Positions 38,502-46,507 of a stretch of DNA of 64,000 nt are shown piece after piece; positions within the stretch are counted from its first letter, which is position 1; each line of letters opens with the position of its first letter. The stretch is from Ensifer adhaerens (GTDB taxonomy: Bacteria; Pseudomonadota; Alphaproteobacteria; Rhizobiales; Rhizobiaceae): positions 1,090,795-1,154,794 of the forward strand of contig NZ_JABEKT010000001.1 of NCBI RefSeq assembly GCF_013283195.1, given 5' to 3'. Below the pieces are notes generated by a model. That model was not told where the DNA came from and searched no databases. It saw only the letters and a program-made list of their open reading frames with translations. A program made the translations under genes and the position numbers.

Positions 38502-40250
38502 TTAGGGCCGCCGTTCCATCGATCGCGACACCAGGATCACGGGGATCATGCCGGCGATGACGATGATCATCGCAGCCACCGACGCATCCTCGACCTTCGC
38601 ACGCGAGGCGTCCTCATAGACAAGGGTGGCCAGCGTGTTGAAGTTGAACGGGCGCAGCATGATCGTCGCCGACAGTTCCTTCATGGTCTCGATGAAGACG
38701 AGCAGTGCCGCGGTCAGGACGGCGGGGCGCATCATCGGCAGAAGCACGGTGCGCAGCGTCTGCCCGCCGGTGCGGCCGAGCGCGCGCGCGGCCATGTCAA
38801 GATGCGGCGACAGTTTCTGGAAGCCCGCCTCCAGCGTGCCTTCGGCCATGGTGAGGAACCGCACGGTGCAGGCATAGATGATGGCAAAGCCCGTTCCGGT
38901 CATCAGCAGGCCGGTGGAGATGCCGAAGGCGCTGCGAAAGCCGGCATCGACCCAATTGTCGAGCGCTGCCAGTGGAAAGAGCACGCCGATGGCCAGGACC
39001 GTGCCGGGCACGCCGTAGCCGAAGGAGGCGAGGCGGCCGGCCGTGTCGGTGAAGCGCGAGCGCCCGGTCCGCGCCGCATAGGCGAGCACGAAGCCGAGCA
39101 GCACCGTCACCAGAGCGGTGGCACCGGACACCAGGATGCTGTGGAAGAGTGCATTCAAGAGCCGTGGCTCGATGAATTGATCGAGCCGCTTCAGCGCGTA
39201 ATTGCCCAGAATCAGGAACGGTACCGCAAAGCCGGAGAGAACCGGAAGCAGGCAGGCGATCGTCGCGGCCCACTTCTTCCAGCCGGATAGCGAAAGCCTG
39301 GAGGCGTCATGCACGGCCGATGTCGTCTTCTGGCTGGAGAAACGCTGCCTGCGCCGCGCCGCCCGCTCGATCATCATCAGCCCGATGACGAAGACGAGCA
39401 TGATGCAGGCGATCTGGGCCGCGCCGGCAAGGCTGCCGCGGTTCAGCCAGGTGTCGAAGATCGAGAAGGTCAGCGTTTGCACGCCGAGAAATTCGACGGC
39501 GCCGATGTCGTTGAGCGTCTCCATCGCGACCAGCGTCAGGCCGATCATGATCGCCGGTCGCGCCATCGGGATCTGGATGCGGAAGAACACTTTCAGCGGC
39601 CCGGCGCCAAGCGTGCGGGCAACGTCGGCGGCTGCGCGCCCCTGCATCAGGAACATCGAGCGACAGGCGAGATAGATGTAGGGATAGAGTACGGAGCTCA
39701 GCACCAGCACGGCGCCCCCGAGCGAGCGGATGTCGGGGAACCAATAATCGCGGCTCGTCTTGAAGCCGAAAAGGACGCGGATCGCCCCCTGCACCGGACC
39801 GGTGAAGGTAAACAGCTCGCCGAAGGCATAGGCCGCCAGATAGGCGGGAATAGCGAGCGGCAGCACGAGTGCTGCAGACAGAAACCGGCGCAAGGGAAAC
39901 TCGCAGCTTGCCACCAGCCACGCGGTCAGGATGCCGACGACGGCTGTCGTCGCCCCGGTCAGCCCGATCAGCAGCACCGTGCGGATGGTGGCGCGCGGGA
40001 TGACGTTTTGCATGAGATGCGGCCAGTCTGCGCCGCCGCCCGAGATCGCCAGCCAGGCAATGGCGAGGATAGGCATCAGCACAATCAGCGAGGCACCCCC
40101 GGCCCACACGGCGAGCAGTGGATGCGAAAGACCGGTTTTCGCGCCGGTGCGGCGCCGCTTGAGGCTTTGTGACGTGGACTGCAATCGATCGGATCCGGAG
40201 CGAAACGGCAAGGAATGGCCGTGAGGACGCCAACAAACTGGCTTCCCCAA
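38502..40250 (-). CDS. Two-domain iron(III)-type ABC transporter permease (FbpB/SfuB class)
   Basis: Inner-membrane protein of about 560-582 residues with two tandem permease modules, as in FbpB/SfuB. EAA-like loops are visible in both halves: DVARTLGAGPLKVFFRIQIPM and MAARALGRTGGQTLRTVLLPM. About twelve hydrophobic helices are spread over the length. The start is uncertain: the frame opens with TTG at 40250, and TTG 40184 (QSTSQSLKRRR) gives a typical basic N-terminus before TM1; no ATG precedes TM1. Substrate is inferred from fold only. No binding protein or ATPase adjoins it; the fbpA-like gene lies 13 kb away. Confidence 0.78.
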   Translation of the reverse strand: MGKPVCWRPHGHSLPFRSGSDRLQSTSQSLKRRRTGAKTGLSHPLLAVWAGGASLIVLMPILAIAWLAISGGGADWPHLMQNVIPRATIRTVLLIGLTGATTAVVGILTAWLVASCEFPLRRFLSAALVLPLAIPAYLAAYAFGELFTFTGPVQGAIRVLFGFKTSRDYWFPDIRSLGGAVLVLSSVLYPYIYLACRSMFLMQGRAAADVARTLGAGPLKVFFRIQIPMARPAIMIGLTLVAMETLNDIGAVEFLGVQTLTFSIFDTWLNRGSLAGAAQIACIMLVFVIGLMMIERAARRRQRFSSQKTTSAVHDASRLSLSGWKKWAATIACLLPVLSGFAVPFLILGNYALKRLDQFIEPRLLNALFHSILVSGATALVTVLLGFVLAYAARTGRSRFTDTAGRLASFGYGVPGTVLAIGVLFPLAALDNWVDAGFRSAFGISTGLLMTGTGFAIIYACTVRFLTMAEGTLEAGFQKLSPHLDMAARALGRTGGQTLRTVLLPMMRPAVLTAALLVFIETMKELSATIMLRPFNFNTLATLVYEDASRAKVEDASVAAMIIVIAGMIPVILVSRSMERRP

Positions 40251-40277
40251 GTCAACATTTCCTTACAGCATCTGTCG

Positions 40278-43200
40278 TCAGTTCGCCAAGACGCGTTGTG
40301 ACGGGAAGGAAATTTCCACCAGCGTGCCCTCGTTCGGTGCGGAGGTGATGGCAAACTGCGCGCGGTTGGCTTCAGCCATGGCCTTGGTCAGCGGAAGGCC
40401 GAGGCCGGTGCCGTCGCCGCGCTTGCGGCCACCTGTTGTCACCTGCCGGAACGGCTTCATCGCCTGATCGAGTTCGACGCGCGTCATGCCGACGCCGGTG
40501 TCGCGGATGCGCAGGATGACGCTGCCGTTCGCTTCATAGGAGGTGGATACGACGATCTGACCGCCCGATGGCGTGAAGCGGATGGCGTTCGCCAGGATGT
40601 TGAGCGCGATCTGCTTGATCGAACGGCTATCGGCGACCACGCTCGGCACCGTTGCCGAAAGCGACGTGCGGATGATGACGCGCTGGCTGTTGGCCTGCGG
40701 CTGCACCAGCGAGACCGCCTCGGAAACCGCATCGTTGATTTCGACCGAGCCGAAGTCGAGATCCATCTCGCCCGCCTCGATCTTGGAAATATCCAGGAGG
40801 TCGTTGACGATGTCGAGCACGTGGCGGCCGGAGCGGCCGATGTCGCCGGCGTATTCGATGTAGCGGGGATGGCCGACCGGGCCAAAATGCTCGCTGGCCA
40901 TCATGTCGGAAAAGCCGATGATCGCGTTGAGTGGCGTGCGGATTTCATGGCTGACGCGCGCCAGGAACTCGGTCTTGTGGGCGTTTGCGGTCTCGGCCGC
41001 GCGCTTGGCGTTGCGCAACTCCTCTTCGGTGCGCTTCCACTGGGTGATATCGCGGATGACGGCGCAATAGCCGTTGGAGGCGGACAGGCGGCCGATGGTC
41101 ATGAACAACGGAAGGAAACCGCCCGCTGCCTCGCGGCCGATTACCTCGCGGCCGTCATTGAGTACGCTGGCAACGCCGTGACCGGACAGGCCCTGCAGAT
41201 AGTCGATAACAGCCTTCTGGCTCTCATGGGCAAAGAGCGCCGCAAACGGCTTACCGCGGATTTCGCTCTCATCGTAGTTGAAGAGAGCGCTCGCCGAGCG
41301 GTTGACCGAGCGGATATCGCCGTCATGCCCGAGAATGACGACGCCATCGGTCGCCGTCTCCAGGATCGAGCGCAGCTCGTCGATTTCAGTCTTGAGCTTG
41401 CCGACCTGTTCGTCGGGGACGACGGCAGGCTGAACGGTTTCAGCCGGGTCGGCTTCGCTCTCGTGCGGTTGCGAGGCTTCGGTCGATGCCAGCGCCAGCA
41501 TCAGCGCGCTCTTGCCGTCCCAGCGGATCGAATGCAGGTGGGCCGTCACCGCAACCAGCTGGCCGGTCTTGCGGATCAGCGTCATCGTGCCATCAGGCTC
41601 TGCGTCGCCGATCTCTTCGTCATTGGCAAACAGCGCGTCGATGCCGCCTTCCTGCTCGAAATCGTCGAGGGTTTCGTATCCCGTCAGTCGCAGGAATTCC
41701 GGATTGGCGTGCAACAGGTCGTCGCCACGATGCACCAGAAGGCCGACAGGCAGGCTGTCGAGGATCTCGCCGCTGAAGCCAACGGTTGCGATTGCCGCCG
41801 GATCGATGCCCGCTTCGGCCAGGTCGTCGGAGCGAGGTTCGGCTGCAGCGGCTTCGCTCGATGTCGGCGTCGCAAGCGTCCGTTCGGGCTCGCTGGCGGC
41901 AGTCGGGATCGCCTCAAGATCTGCTTCATCGTCAAGCTGCGATGCCGGTCGTTCGCTTTCGCCATGGGTGGCGTCGGCCGAAGCCTCGTCCGAGGACGTA
42001 TTCTGGGCCTCTGGCATCGCTACGAAATTCTCGCCGAGCTGCCGCGCGATTTCGCGAAACGCCGCCTGCTCGCCGCGGGTAAGCGCGCTTGACCCGGCCG
42101 GGCGGTGCTGCTCGAGCTCGATGATCTTGTCGGAAGTCCTTCGTCCTGGCGTCTCGACGATGCGAAGCGCCGGCCGTTCGCCAAGGAACGGATCGGTCGA
42201 TACTTGAGGTTGGTCGGCGGTCGTCGTCTCGTTCGCCTGCGGCTCGTCGACAAAAAGCGAGGGCTCGTCAGTATCGCTGTCGCTCTGAACCGCATTGATC
42301 GCCTCTTCGGCGACCGGCAGGTGCTCCGCAGCAGCCGGGGCGGTGGTGATATCGTCGGCCTCTGCCGGATCTTCGTCCCGGTCGAGCGAAAGGCCGTTGG
42401 CGTTTTCGTCTTCGATCGCGTCTGCAACGCGCACAATGCCGAAGCCGCGGAAGCCGTCGAATTCCCGCGAGCGCGAATAAGTCGGCAAAGCGGCGAGATC
42501 GACGGGAACCTTGAGGCTCGTACCTTCGACCGGCCAGAAGATCGTCTTTCCGGACCATGTGTCGCGGCGGTGCAGGAGTTCGTTGATCTTGTTGTCGGGG
42601 TCGAGCCCGTACCGGGCGGAAACCGAAGCGAAGCTGGCGCCGATCACGTCAGCGGCCTTCGGCCCGACGGCCGAGGCAAATTCCTCCGAGATTTCGCTGA
42701 ACTGTCCTGCCGCGTCGATCTTCCAGACGAACCGCACCGCCCGTCCGCCAGCGGCAAAGGCGAAACGCGACGGAGCGCTGGCGACGTCCGTTTGTGCAGG
42801 GGGGGCCATCGGCAGCGCGTCGGTGGCAGGTGCCGTGTCGGCGATCAGCGATTGTACGGGCGCGTCCACGACAGTATCGGTTTGTTCGCGCGCATCATCC
42901 GCCGTTGCGGCGGGCGCTGTTTCCAGGGACGTCTCGCCAGCTCCGTCGACCTCCTGATTGGCGGAGAGGGCATCAGCTTCAATCGCGCCGACGGTTTCGT
43001 CGGTCTCCGCAAGCGGCAGCTCGATTTCGTCTTCAGCGATGACCTGCTCATCCGCCGATACCGCATCGTTGGGAGCCGCCGGCTCGTCGACCGCTTCCGC
43101 CGCGTCGGCGGACACGGCCACGTCCGTTTCGACGGCAACGGGGGCGATGTCGTTGACATCGTCGGCCTCGACGACATCGATGACAGCTGCCGGCGTCAGC

Positions 43201-43904
43201 GCCGCCTCGGCCGGTGCCTCGTCCGGATCGAGGTTGCCGAGAATGGTTTCCACCGCGAAGAGAAGATGCAGCGCCGGCTCGTCGGCGATCTTGCCGATGG
43301 CCGCGGGCAGGTGTCCCTTTGCCGTGGCGACCGGGCGCTTGATCAGCCAGTCGTGGTCGCGGGCAACAGCCAGCACGAGCTGGCGGCGGGTCTCGTCGGA
43401 CATCCCGAGATTGGCGAAGCCCGGCGACTGCGCAACGATCGCGCCGTCGGCATCGAGCACCGCCATGTGCGTGTCCGGGCCATCAAGGCCGGCGATCATG
43501 CGTGCTGCGCGATCCTCCGTCGAAAGCGGCTTGCCGGAATGGGGGGCCGTAAACAGCACGCCGAGTTCGTCCGGCCGGACGCGGATCAGCTCGACGGCCG
43601 TATTGAGCGGCACGCTTCGAAAGCCCGCGGCAATGCGCATCAGGAGCTGGCGGCGGTCGCCGACCGAAACGAGCTGTGTCGCCGCCGCCTTCAGCTGGCG
43701 CGCCGACAGGTCGTTCTGGCTAGGCCCGGTTTCGATGAAGTCGTAGATGGAGTCGGCGCCGAAGAAGGCCGCACCCTGATCGTTGGCCCAGAGAACCCGG
43801 CTCAAATCTCGCGAAAACAGGATCGCCGCATCGCCGCGCGCAAAATGTTCGCGCACCCGCTCGTGCACGGCAATGTCGATGAAGGGGTACTGTCTTGCGG
43901 GCAT
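40278..43904 (-). CDS. cbrA: PAS-containing sensor histidine kinase, CbrA-like (PleC/DivJ family)
   Basis: The 1208-residue kinase lacks obvious membrane helices. A first sensor-like region is at residues 1-200. A long acidic Ala/Asp/Glu/Val-rich linker (about 240-380, with further such stretches to 700) surrounds one PAS-like segment near 390-490 (RFVWKIDAAGQFSEISEEF). Two more PAS domains follow at about 730-820 and 850-950 (DGVVILGHDGDIRSVNRSASALFNY). The H box is FLARVSHEIRTPLNAIIGFSDMM with His986. N box (NAIRFTPSGG), DTGVGM and GDGTGLGLPLTKAM boxes are intact. No receiver domain is fused. The H box and surrounding region match the PleC/DivJ type that acts on DivK; position matches Sinorhizobium cbrA as I recall, so the symbol is moderately sure. 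Confidence 0.75.
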   Translation of the reverse strand: MPARQYPFIDIAVHERVREHFARGDAAILFSRDLSRVLWANDQGAAFFGADSIYDFIETGPSQNDLSARQLKAAATQLVSVGDRRQLLMRIAAGFRSVPLNTAVELIRVRPDELGVLFTAPHSGKPLSTEDRAARMIAGLDGPDTHMAVLDADGAIVAQSPGFANLGMSDETRRQLVLAVARDHDWLIKRPVATAKGHLPAAIGKIADEPALHLLFAVETILGNLDPDEAPAEAALTPAAVIDVVEADDVNDIAPVAVETDVAVSADAAEAVDEPAAPNDAVSADEQVIAEDEIELPLAETDETVGAIEADALSANQEVDGAGETSLETAPAATADDAREQTDTVVDAPVQSLIADTAPATDALPMAPPAQTDVASAPSRFAFAAGGRAVRFVWKIDAAGQFSEISEEFASAVGPKAADVIGASFASVSARYGLDPDNKINELLHRRDTWSGKTIFWPVEGTSLKVPVDLAALPTYSRSREFDGFRGFGIVRVADAIEDENANGLSLDRDEDPAEADDITTAPAAAEHLPVAEEAINAVQSDSDTDEPSLFVDEPQANETTTADQPQVSTDPFLGERPALRIVETPGRRTSDKIIELEQHRPAGSSALTRGEQAAFREIARQLGENFVAMPEAQNTSSDEASADATHGESERPASQLDDEADLEAIPTAASEPERTLATPTSSEAAAAEPRSDDLAEAGIDPAAIATVGFSGEILDSLPVGLLVHRGDDLLHANPEFLRLTGYETLDDFEQEGGIDALFANDEEIGDAEPDGTMTLIRKTGQLVAVTAHLHSIRWDGKSALMLALASTEASQPHESEADPAETVQPAVVPDEQVGKLKTEIDELRSILETATDGVVILGHDGDIRSVNRSASALFNYDESEIRGKPFAALFAHESQKAVIDYLQGLSGHGVASVLNDGREVIGREAAGGFLPLFMTIGRLSASNGYCAVIRDITQWKRTEEELRNAKRAAETANAHKTEFLARVSHEIRTPLNAIIGFSDMMASEHFGPVGHPRYIEYAGDIGRSGRHVLDIVNDLLDISKIEAGEMDLDFGSVEINDAVSEAVSLVQPQANSQRVIIRTSLSATVPSVVADSRSIKQIALNILANAIRFTPSGGQIVVSTSYEANGSVILRIRDTGVGMTRVELDQAMKPFRQVTTGGRKRGDGTGLGLPLTKAMAEANRAQFAITSAPNEGTLVEISFPSQRVLAN

Positions 43905-44029
43905 GGACGGGCCTATTGACGGGTCGCGGGTACGTTAACACTCTATTAATACCCGCCGAGCGGCTGAGGGTCCAGCAATCCGGGCCTTTCGCGCACCCCT
44001 TTCACCGCGAAGGGTTAACGCAGGTGAAT

Positions 44030-44078
44030 TTGTGCACTGCACAATTTTATTGCAATGCACAAGAAGATCGATTATATA
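44030..44078 (+). promoter_or_regulatory. Phasin promoter overlapping a TTGTGCA/TGCACAA operator
   Basis: TTGCAA (44050-44055), 17-base spacer and TATATA (44073-44078) give a strong promoter. TTGTGCA-C-TGCACAA is a perfect palindrome at 44030-44044, and a second TGCACAA half-site lies at 44056-44062 between the promoter boxes. This fits repression by a PhaR/AniA-type regulator. Confidence 0.6.
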
Positions 44079-44134
44079 AGGTGCATCAATCAACGGCGCC
44101 TCAAATGAGGGCCCTGACACCAAGGAGCGCTTTC

Positions 44135-44584
44135 ATGGCTACCAAGAAGATCGACGACGCATTTTCCTTCTCCTCTTTCGACCCGGCCAAGGTTGCCGAC
44201 AGCTTCCGCGACTTCGCGGAAAAGGGCGCCGCCCAGTCGAAGGACGCCTATTCCAAGATGAAGACCGCTGCCGAGGAAGCCAGCAAGACCGTCGAAGCGA
44301 CGCTTGAAAGCGCCCAGACCGGTAGCGTCGAGCTCGGCCTCAAGGCTATCGACGCGCTGCGCACCAATGCCGAAAACTCGCTTTCGCATATGGAAGCGCT
44401 GCTCGGCGTGAAGTCGCTGTCCGAATTCGTCGAACTGCAGACCTCGTTCTTCCGCAAGCAGGCTGAACTTGCCGTCGAGCAGACCAAGTCGATGCAGGAA
44501 GCAACCAAGAAGGTTGCCGAGAATGTCGTAAAGCCGGGCAAGGATGCCGCTGAAAAGGCGATCTCTTCTTTCAAGAAGGCCTGA
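44135..44584 (+). CDS. phaP: Phasin
   Basis: Granule-associated phasin of 149 residues. It is almost wholly helical by composition, rich in Ala, Lys and Glu, with the phasin_2 core FAEKGAAQSKDAYSKMKTAAEEA near residue 28 and VEATLESAQTGSVELGLKAIDALRTNAENS following. The ATG at 44135 is eight bases after AAGGAG (44122-44127). Phasins coat polyhydroxybutyrate granules. The promoter overlaps a palindromic operator (see above), and a strong terminator follows at 44621-44649, so the gene is monocistronic. Confidence 0.88.
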   Translation: MATKKIDDAFSFSSFDPAKVADSFRDFAEKGAAQSKDAYSKMKTAAEEASKTVEATLESAQTGSVELGLKAIDALRTNAENSLSHMEALLGVKSLSEFVELQTSFFRKQAELAVEQTKSMQEATKKVAENVVKPGKDAAEKAISSFKKA

Positions 44585-44620
44585 TCCGCGCCGGCCCCTG
44601 GCCGCGCTGGGTTTGAATGG

Positions 44621-44649
44621 GACCGGGTGGCTTGCCATCCGGTCTTTTT
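44621..44649 (+). terminator. Terminator of the phasin gene
   Basis: GACCGGGTGGC pairs with GCCATCCGGTC (one G-U pair) around a short CTTG-closed loop, followed by TTTTT. Confidence 0.88.
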
Positions 44650-44732
44650 GCAGGATAATCTCAAGTTTAGGCTTGCAATGCGACGGAAGTCTCCGTATGT
44701 GAGCCGCCAAGCGACTGATGTCGCTTGTTTGT

Positions 44733-44809
44733 GCGGTTGTAGCTCAGTTGGTTAGAGCGCAGGTTTGTGGCACCTGAGGTCGGAGGTTCGAGACCCCCCA
44801 ACCGTACCA
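44733..44809 (+). tRNA. tRNA-His (GTG)
   Basis: A complete cloverleaf with encoded CCA. The acceptor arm is GCGGTTG/CAACCGT, the D arm GCTC...GAGC, and the anticodon stem CAGGT/ACCTG around loop TTGTGGC, with anticodon GTG at 44767-44769. Two oddities: there is no base-paired G-1; the end is G1-U72 with A73, the form known for alphaproteobacterial tRNA-His. The T stem GGAGG/CCCCC has an A51-C63 mismatch. The accessory region starts directly after this gene. Confidence 0.93.
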
Positions 44810-45111
44810 TTCTTCTTCCACAGTAAGTTTATATATCACAGGGACTTACCGGGAGAGGGGGGGATTCCTTCCCACCCCTATCAGTTTTGAAAATCGGCGT
44901 GTTATGAAATTCATAACATTCCCATAACATTTCGCTGTGTTGACAACGCAGAACGTATGAGCTGTGGCTTTAATCGGCGCCGGATACGCTCACGGCGCTC
45001 CTGTTTTCGTCAGCCGAAAAATCCTGCAGGCCCAAGATTTCATTTTGCATTAATTGCATAGGTTGTATTGAACGGCGCTGCAAAACCATTCCTTGTTCCG
45101 TGAGTCGAGCG
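44810..45111. other. AT-rich tRNA-flanking region with ATAAC repeats
   Basis: 302 bases without a gene. GTTATGAA-A-TTCATAAC is a perfect palindrome at 44901-44917. CATAACATT occurs at 44912-44920 and 44923-44931. Base composition is lower in GC than the flanks. The position next to a tRNA 3' end suggests integrase-arm or other recombination-linked sites, which remains an inference. Confidence 0.4.
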
Positions 45112-46068
45112 ATGTCTGATGAGCCCTACATTGCATATCGTTGTCGCACATGTGACCAGGTCGTCACGCAGGATTGCGATTTTCCCTATTTTGACGAAAC
45201 AGCGGAATACCGGCACGAGACTGTAGATCAGACTGATTGTGTCGCGGTATGCTCTTGCGGCGAGCAGTGCACTTTCACGATCACGGCTTACGGGGCGAAC
45301 TACTGCGAGGTGGTCGCCCAAGGTGATCGAGAGATTACGGTGATGCTGTATAGGCCTCCTTCTATCGAGGACGAAGAGCAATATGAGATGTTTCTCGACC
45401 CTCCTGACCTCGACGACCCATACCGCATATTCTTGAGATCATCCTCCGGCCTGGCTGCGTTGGGTCGCGTTGACGTTCAAGCGGAACGATTGGAGCAGGC
45501 CCAGTTCAGGATGCTCTACGCGAACCATATCGCGATCTTGGAGGCGTACCTCTGCGATCGCCTGATCGACCTTGTGGCCTATGATGATGAGGTTCTTAGG
45601 AAGTTCGTCCTGAAACATAAGAACCTGAAATCGATGACGGTGCCGGTGCACTCCGTGCTCGGGCATCCAGGTATCGCGAGGAAGAGCGCACTCGATTACC
45701 TCCGGAATTTCCTTTATCACAAGCTGAACGATGTCGGCGGCATATACCGTGACGCATTTGACATAGACATATTTACCAACGTTGCCCGCAAGGAGGCCCT
45801 AGCGGAGATGGTTAAGGTCCGTCACGACCTTGTTCATCGCAACGGCCGAAGCAAGGACGGTCAGCTGCATACAATTCAACCCATCGACCTTTCGCGTGTC
45901 GGGCAGGCCGTCGCGGTTCTCGTCCATGAAACGGAGAATGCGCTTGAGCATCTGATAAAGATGAAGCGCTTCAAACAGTTCGAAAACCCTCCACCCGCCA
46001 CGCCGGAGCCGATCAACTGGGACGACGTCAGCGAAGAGGAAGTTGTTGCTGCCCTTGGCGATCAATGA
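45112..46068 (+). CDS. Zinc-ribbon and HEPN-motif protein, unknown
   Basis: A 318-residue protein without a close family I can name. The N-terminal 55 residues hold Cys11-x2-Cys14, Cys22, Cys43, and Cys47-x-Cys49 with Cys53, a likely zinc-binding module. The rest is helical. Near the C-terminus is KVRHDLVHRNG, where Arg237-x4-His242 fits the Rx4-6H motif of HEPN-superfamily ribonucleases, which are common in toxin-antitoxin and phage-defence systems. The stop overlaps the next start (ATGA, 46065-46068). GTG 45100 is an alternative start; neither has a strong ribosome site. The gene is AT-richer than the core. RNase activity is not shown by sequence alone. Confidence 0.65.
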   Translation: MSDEPYIAYRCRTCDQVVTQDCDFPYFDETAEYRHETVDQTDCVAVCSCGEQCTFTITAYGANYCEVVAQGDREITVMLYRPPSIEDEEQYEMFLDPPDLDDPYRIFLRSSSGLAALGRVDVQAERLEQAQFRMLYANHIAILEAYLCDRLIDLVAYDDEVLRKFVLKHKNLKSMTVPVHSVLGHPGIARKSALDYLRNFLYHKLNDVGGIYRDAFDIDIFTNVARKEALAEMVKVRHDLVHRNGRSKDGQLHTIQPIDLSRVGQAVAVLVHETENALEHLIKMKRFKQFENPPPATPEPINWDDVSEEEVVAALGDQ

Positions 46069-46373
46069 CAGGCAGCATTGTAGGATTCTACAATCGACAA
46101 CCCAAAAGTCATGCGGCAATCCTGTCGTCGTACGCGACATGGGGCCGAACAATGGCGATTACGGCTTACGCATATCAGGTCAACGAAGGTGGCGCTCTGA
46201 ACGGGTTCGCGTCGTCGATCGAAGAGGTAGCTGAGACCCTCCGGCAGGCTCGGTCAGAAATTCGTCTGGAAGACGGCCACGAGCCTGGAACGTTGTCTAT
46301 CTTTGCGTTCGATCTTATCAAGCCTGATCTCGAGCAGCTCTATGCGGTCCTAAACCAGGACGCCGATCTCTAA
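46065..46373 (+). CDS. Small protein translationally coupled to the HEPN-motif gene
   Basis: A 102-residue ORF whose ATG overlaps the upstream stop as ATGA. The later ATG 46152 would give a 73-residue product (MAITAYAYQVNEGGALNGF), which reads as a more compact domain. It is acidic towards the C-terminus (LEDGHEP, LNQDADL). It is not an MNT nucleotidyltransferase, the usual HEPN antitoxin, since no GSx10DxD motif is present. It could nevertheless act as a partner or antidote; that is inference from coupling alone. Confidence 0.5.
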   Translation: MTGSIVGFYNRQPKSHAAILSSYATWGRTMAITAYAYQVNEGGALNGFASSIEEVAETLRQARSEIRLEDGHEPGTLSIFAFDLIKPDLEQLYAVLNQDADL

Positions 46374-46507
46374 GACCTCATATAGGCCAGCGCCTAGTGC
46401 GCATCGTACGGGATTGAACGGGGGAAGCACGCCTGCTTTGATGTGCCTCAATAGTCGGCCGATTCGAAGGTGGGTTACGTGGACTTTCTCGCAGAGCTTG
46501 GCGACTA
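46374..46507. other. Short gap with a stop-interrupted open stretch
   Basis: 134 bases. The frame ending at the TAA that overlaps the next ATG (46506-46508) reads SADSKVGYVDFLAELGD after an in-frame TAG at 46452. It may be the remnant of a small gene; there is no ribosome site. Confidence 0.2.

Noticed and set aside
38451-39290. 279-codon frame opposite the ferric-type permease gene
   Set aside because: Antisense to a clear membrane permease; His/Asp/Arg-rich shadow.
42105-43919. 604-codon open frame opposite the cbrA-like gene
   Set aside because: Antisense to the well-supported kinase; Arg/Gly-rich shadow sequence.
45112-46373. Classical HEPN-MNT toxin-antitoxin pair
   Set aside because: The small coupled protein lacks any MNT nucleotidyltransferase motif.
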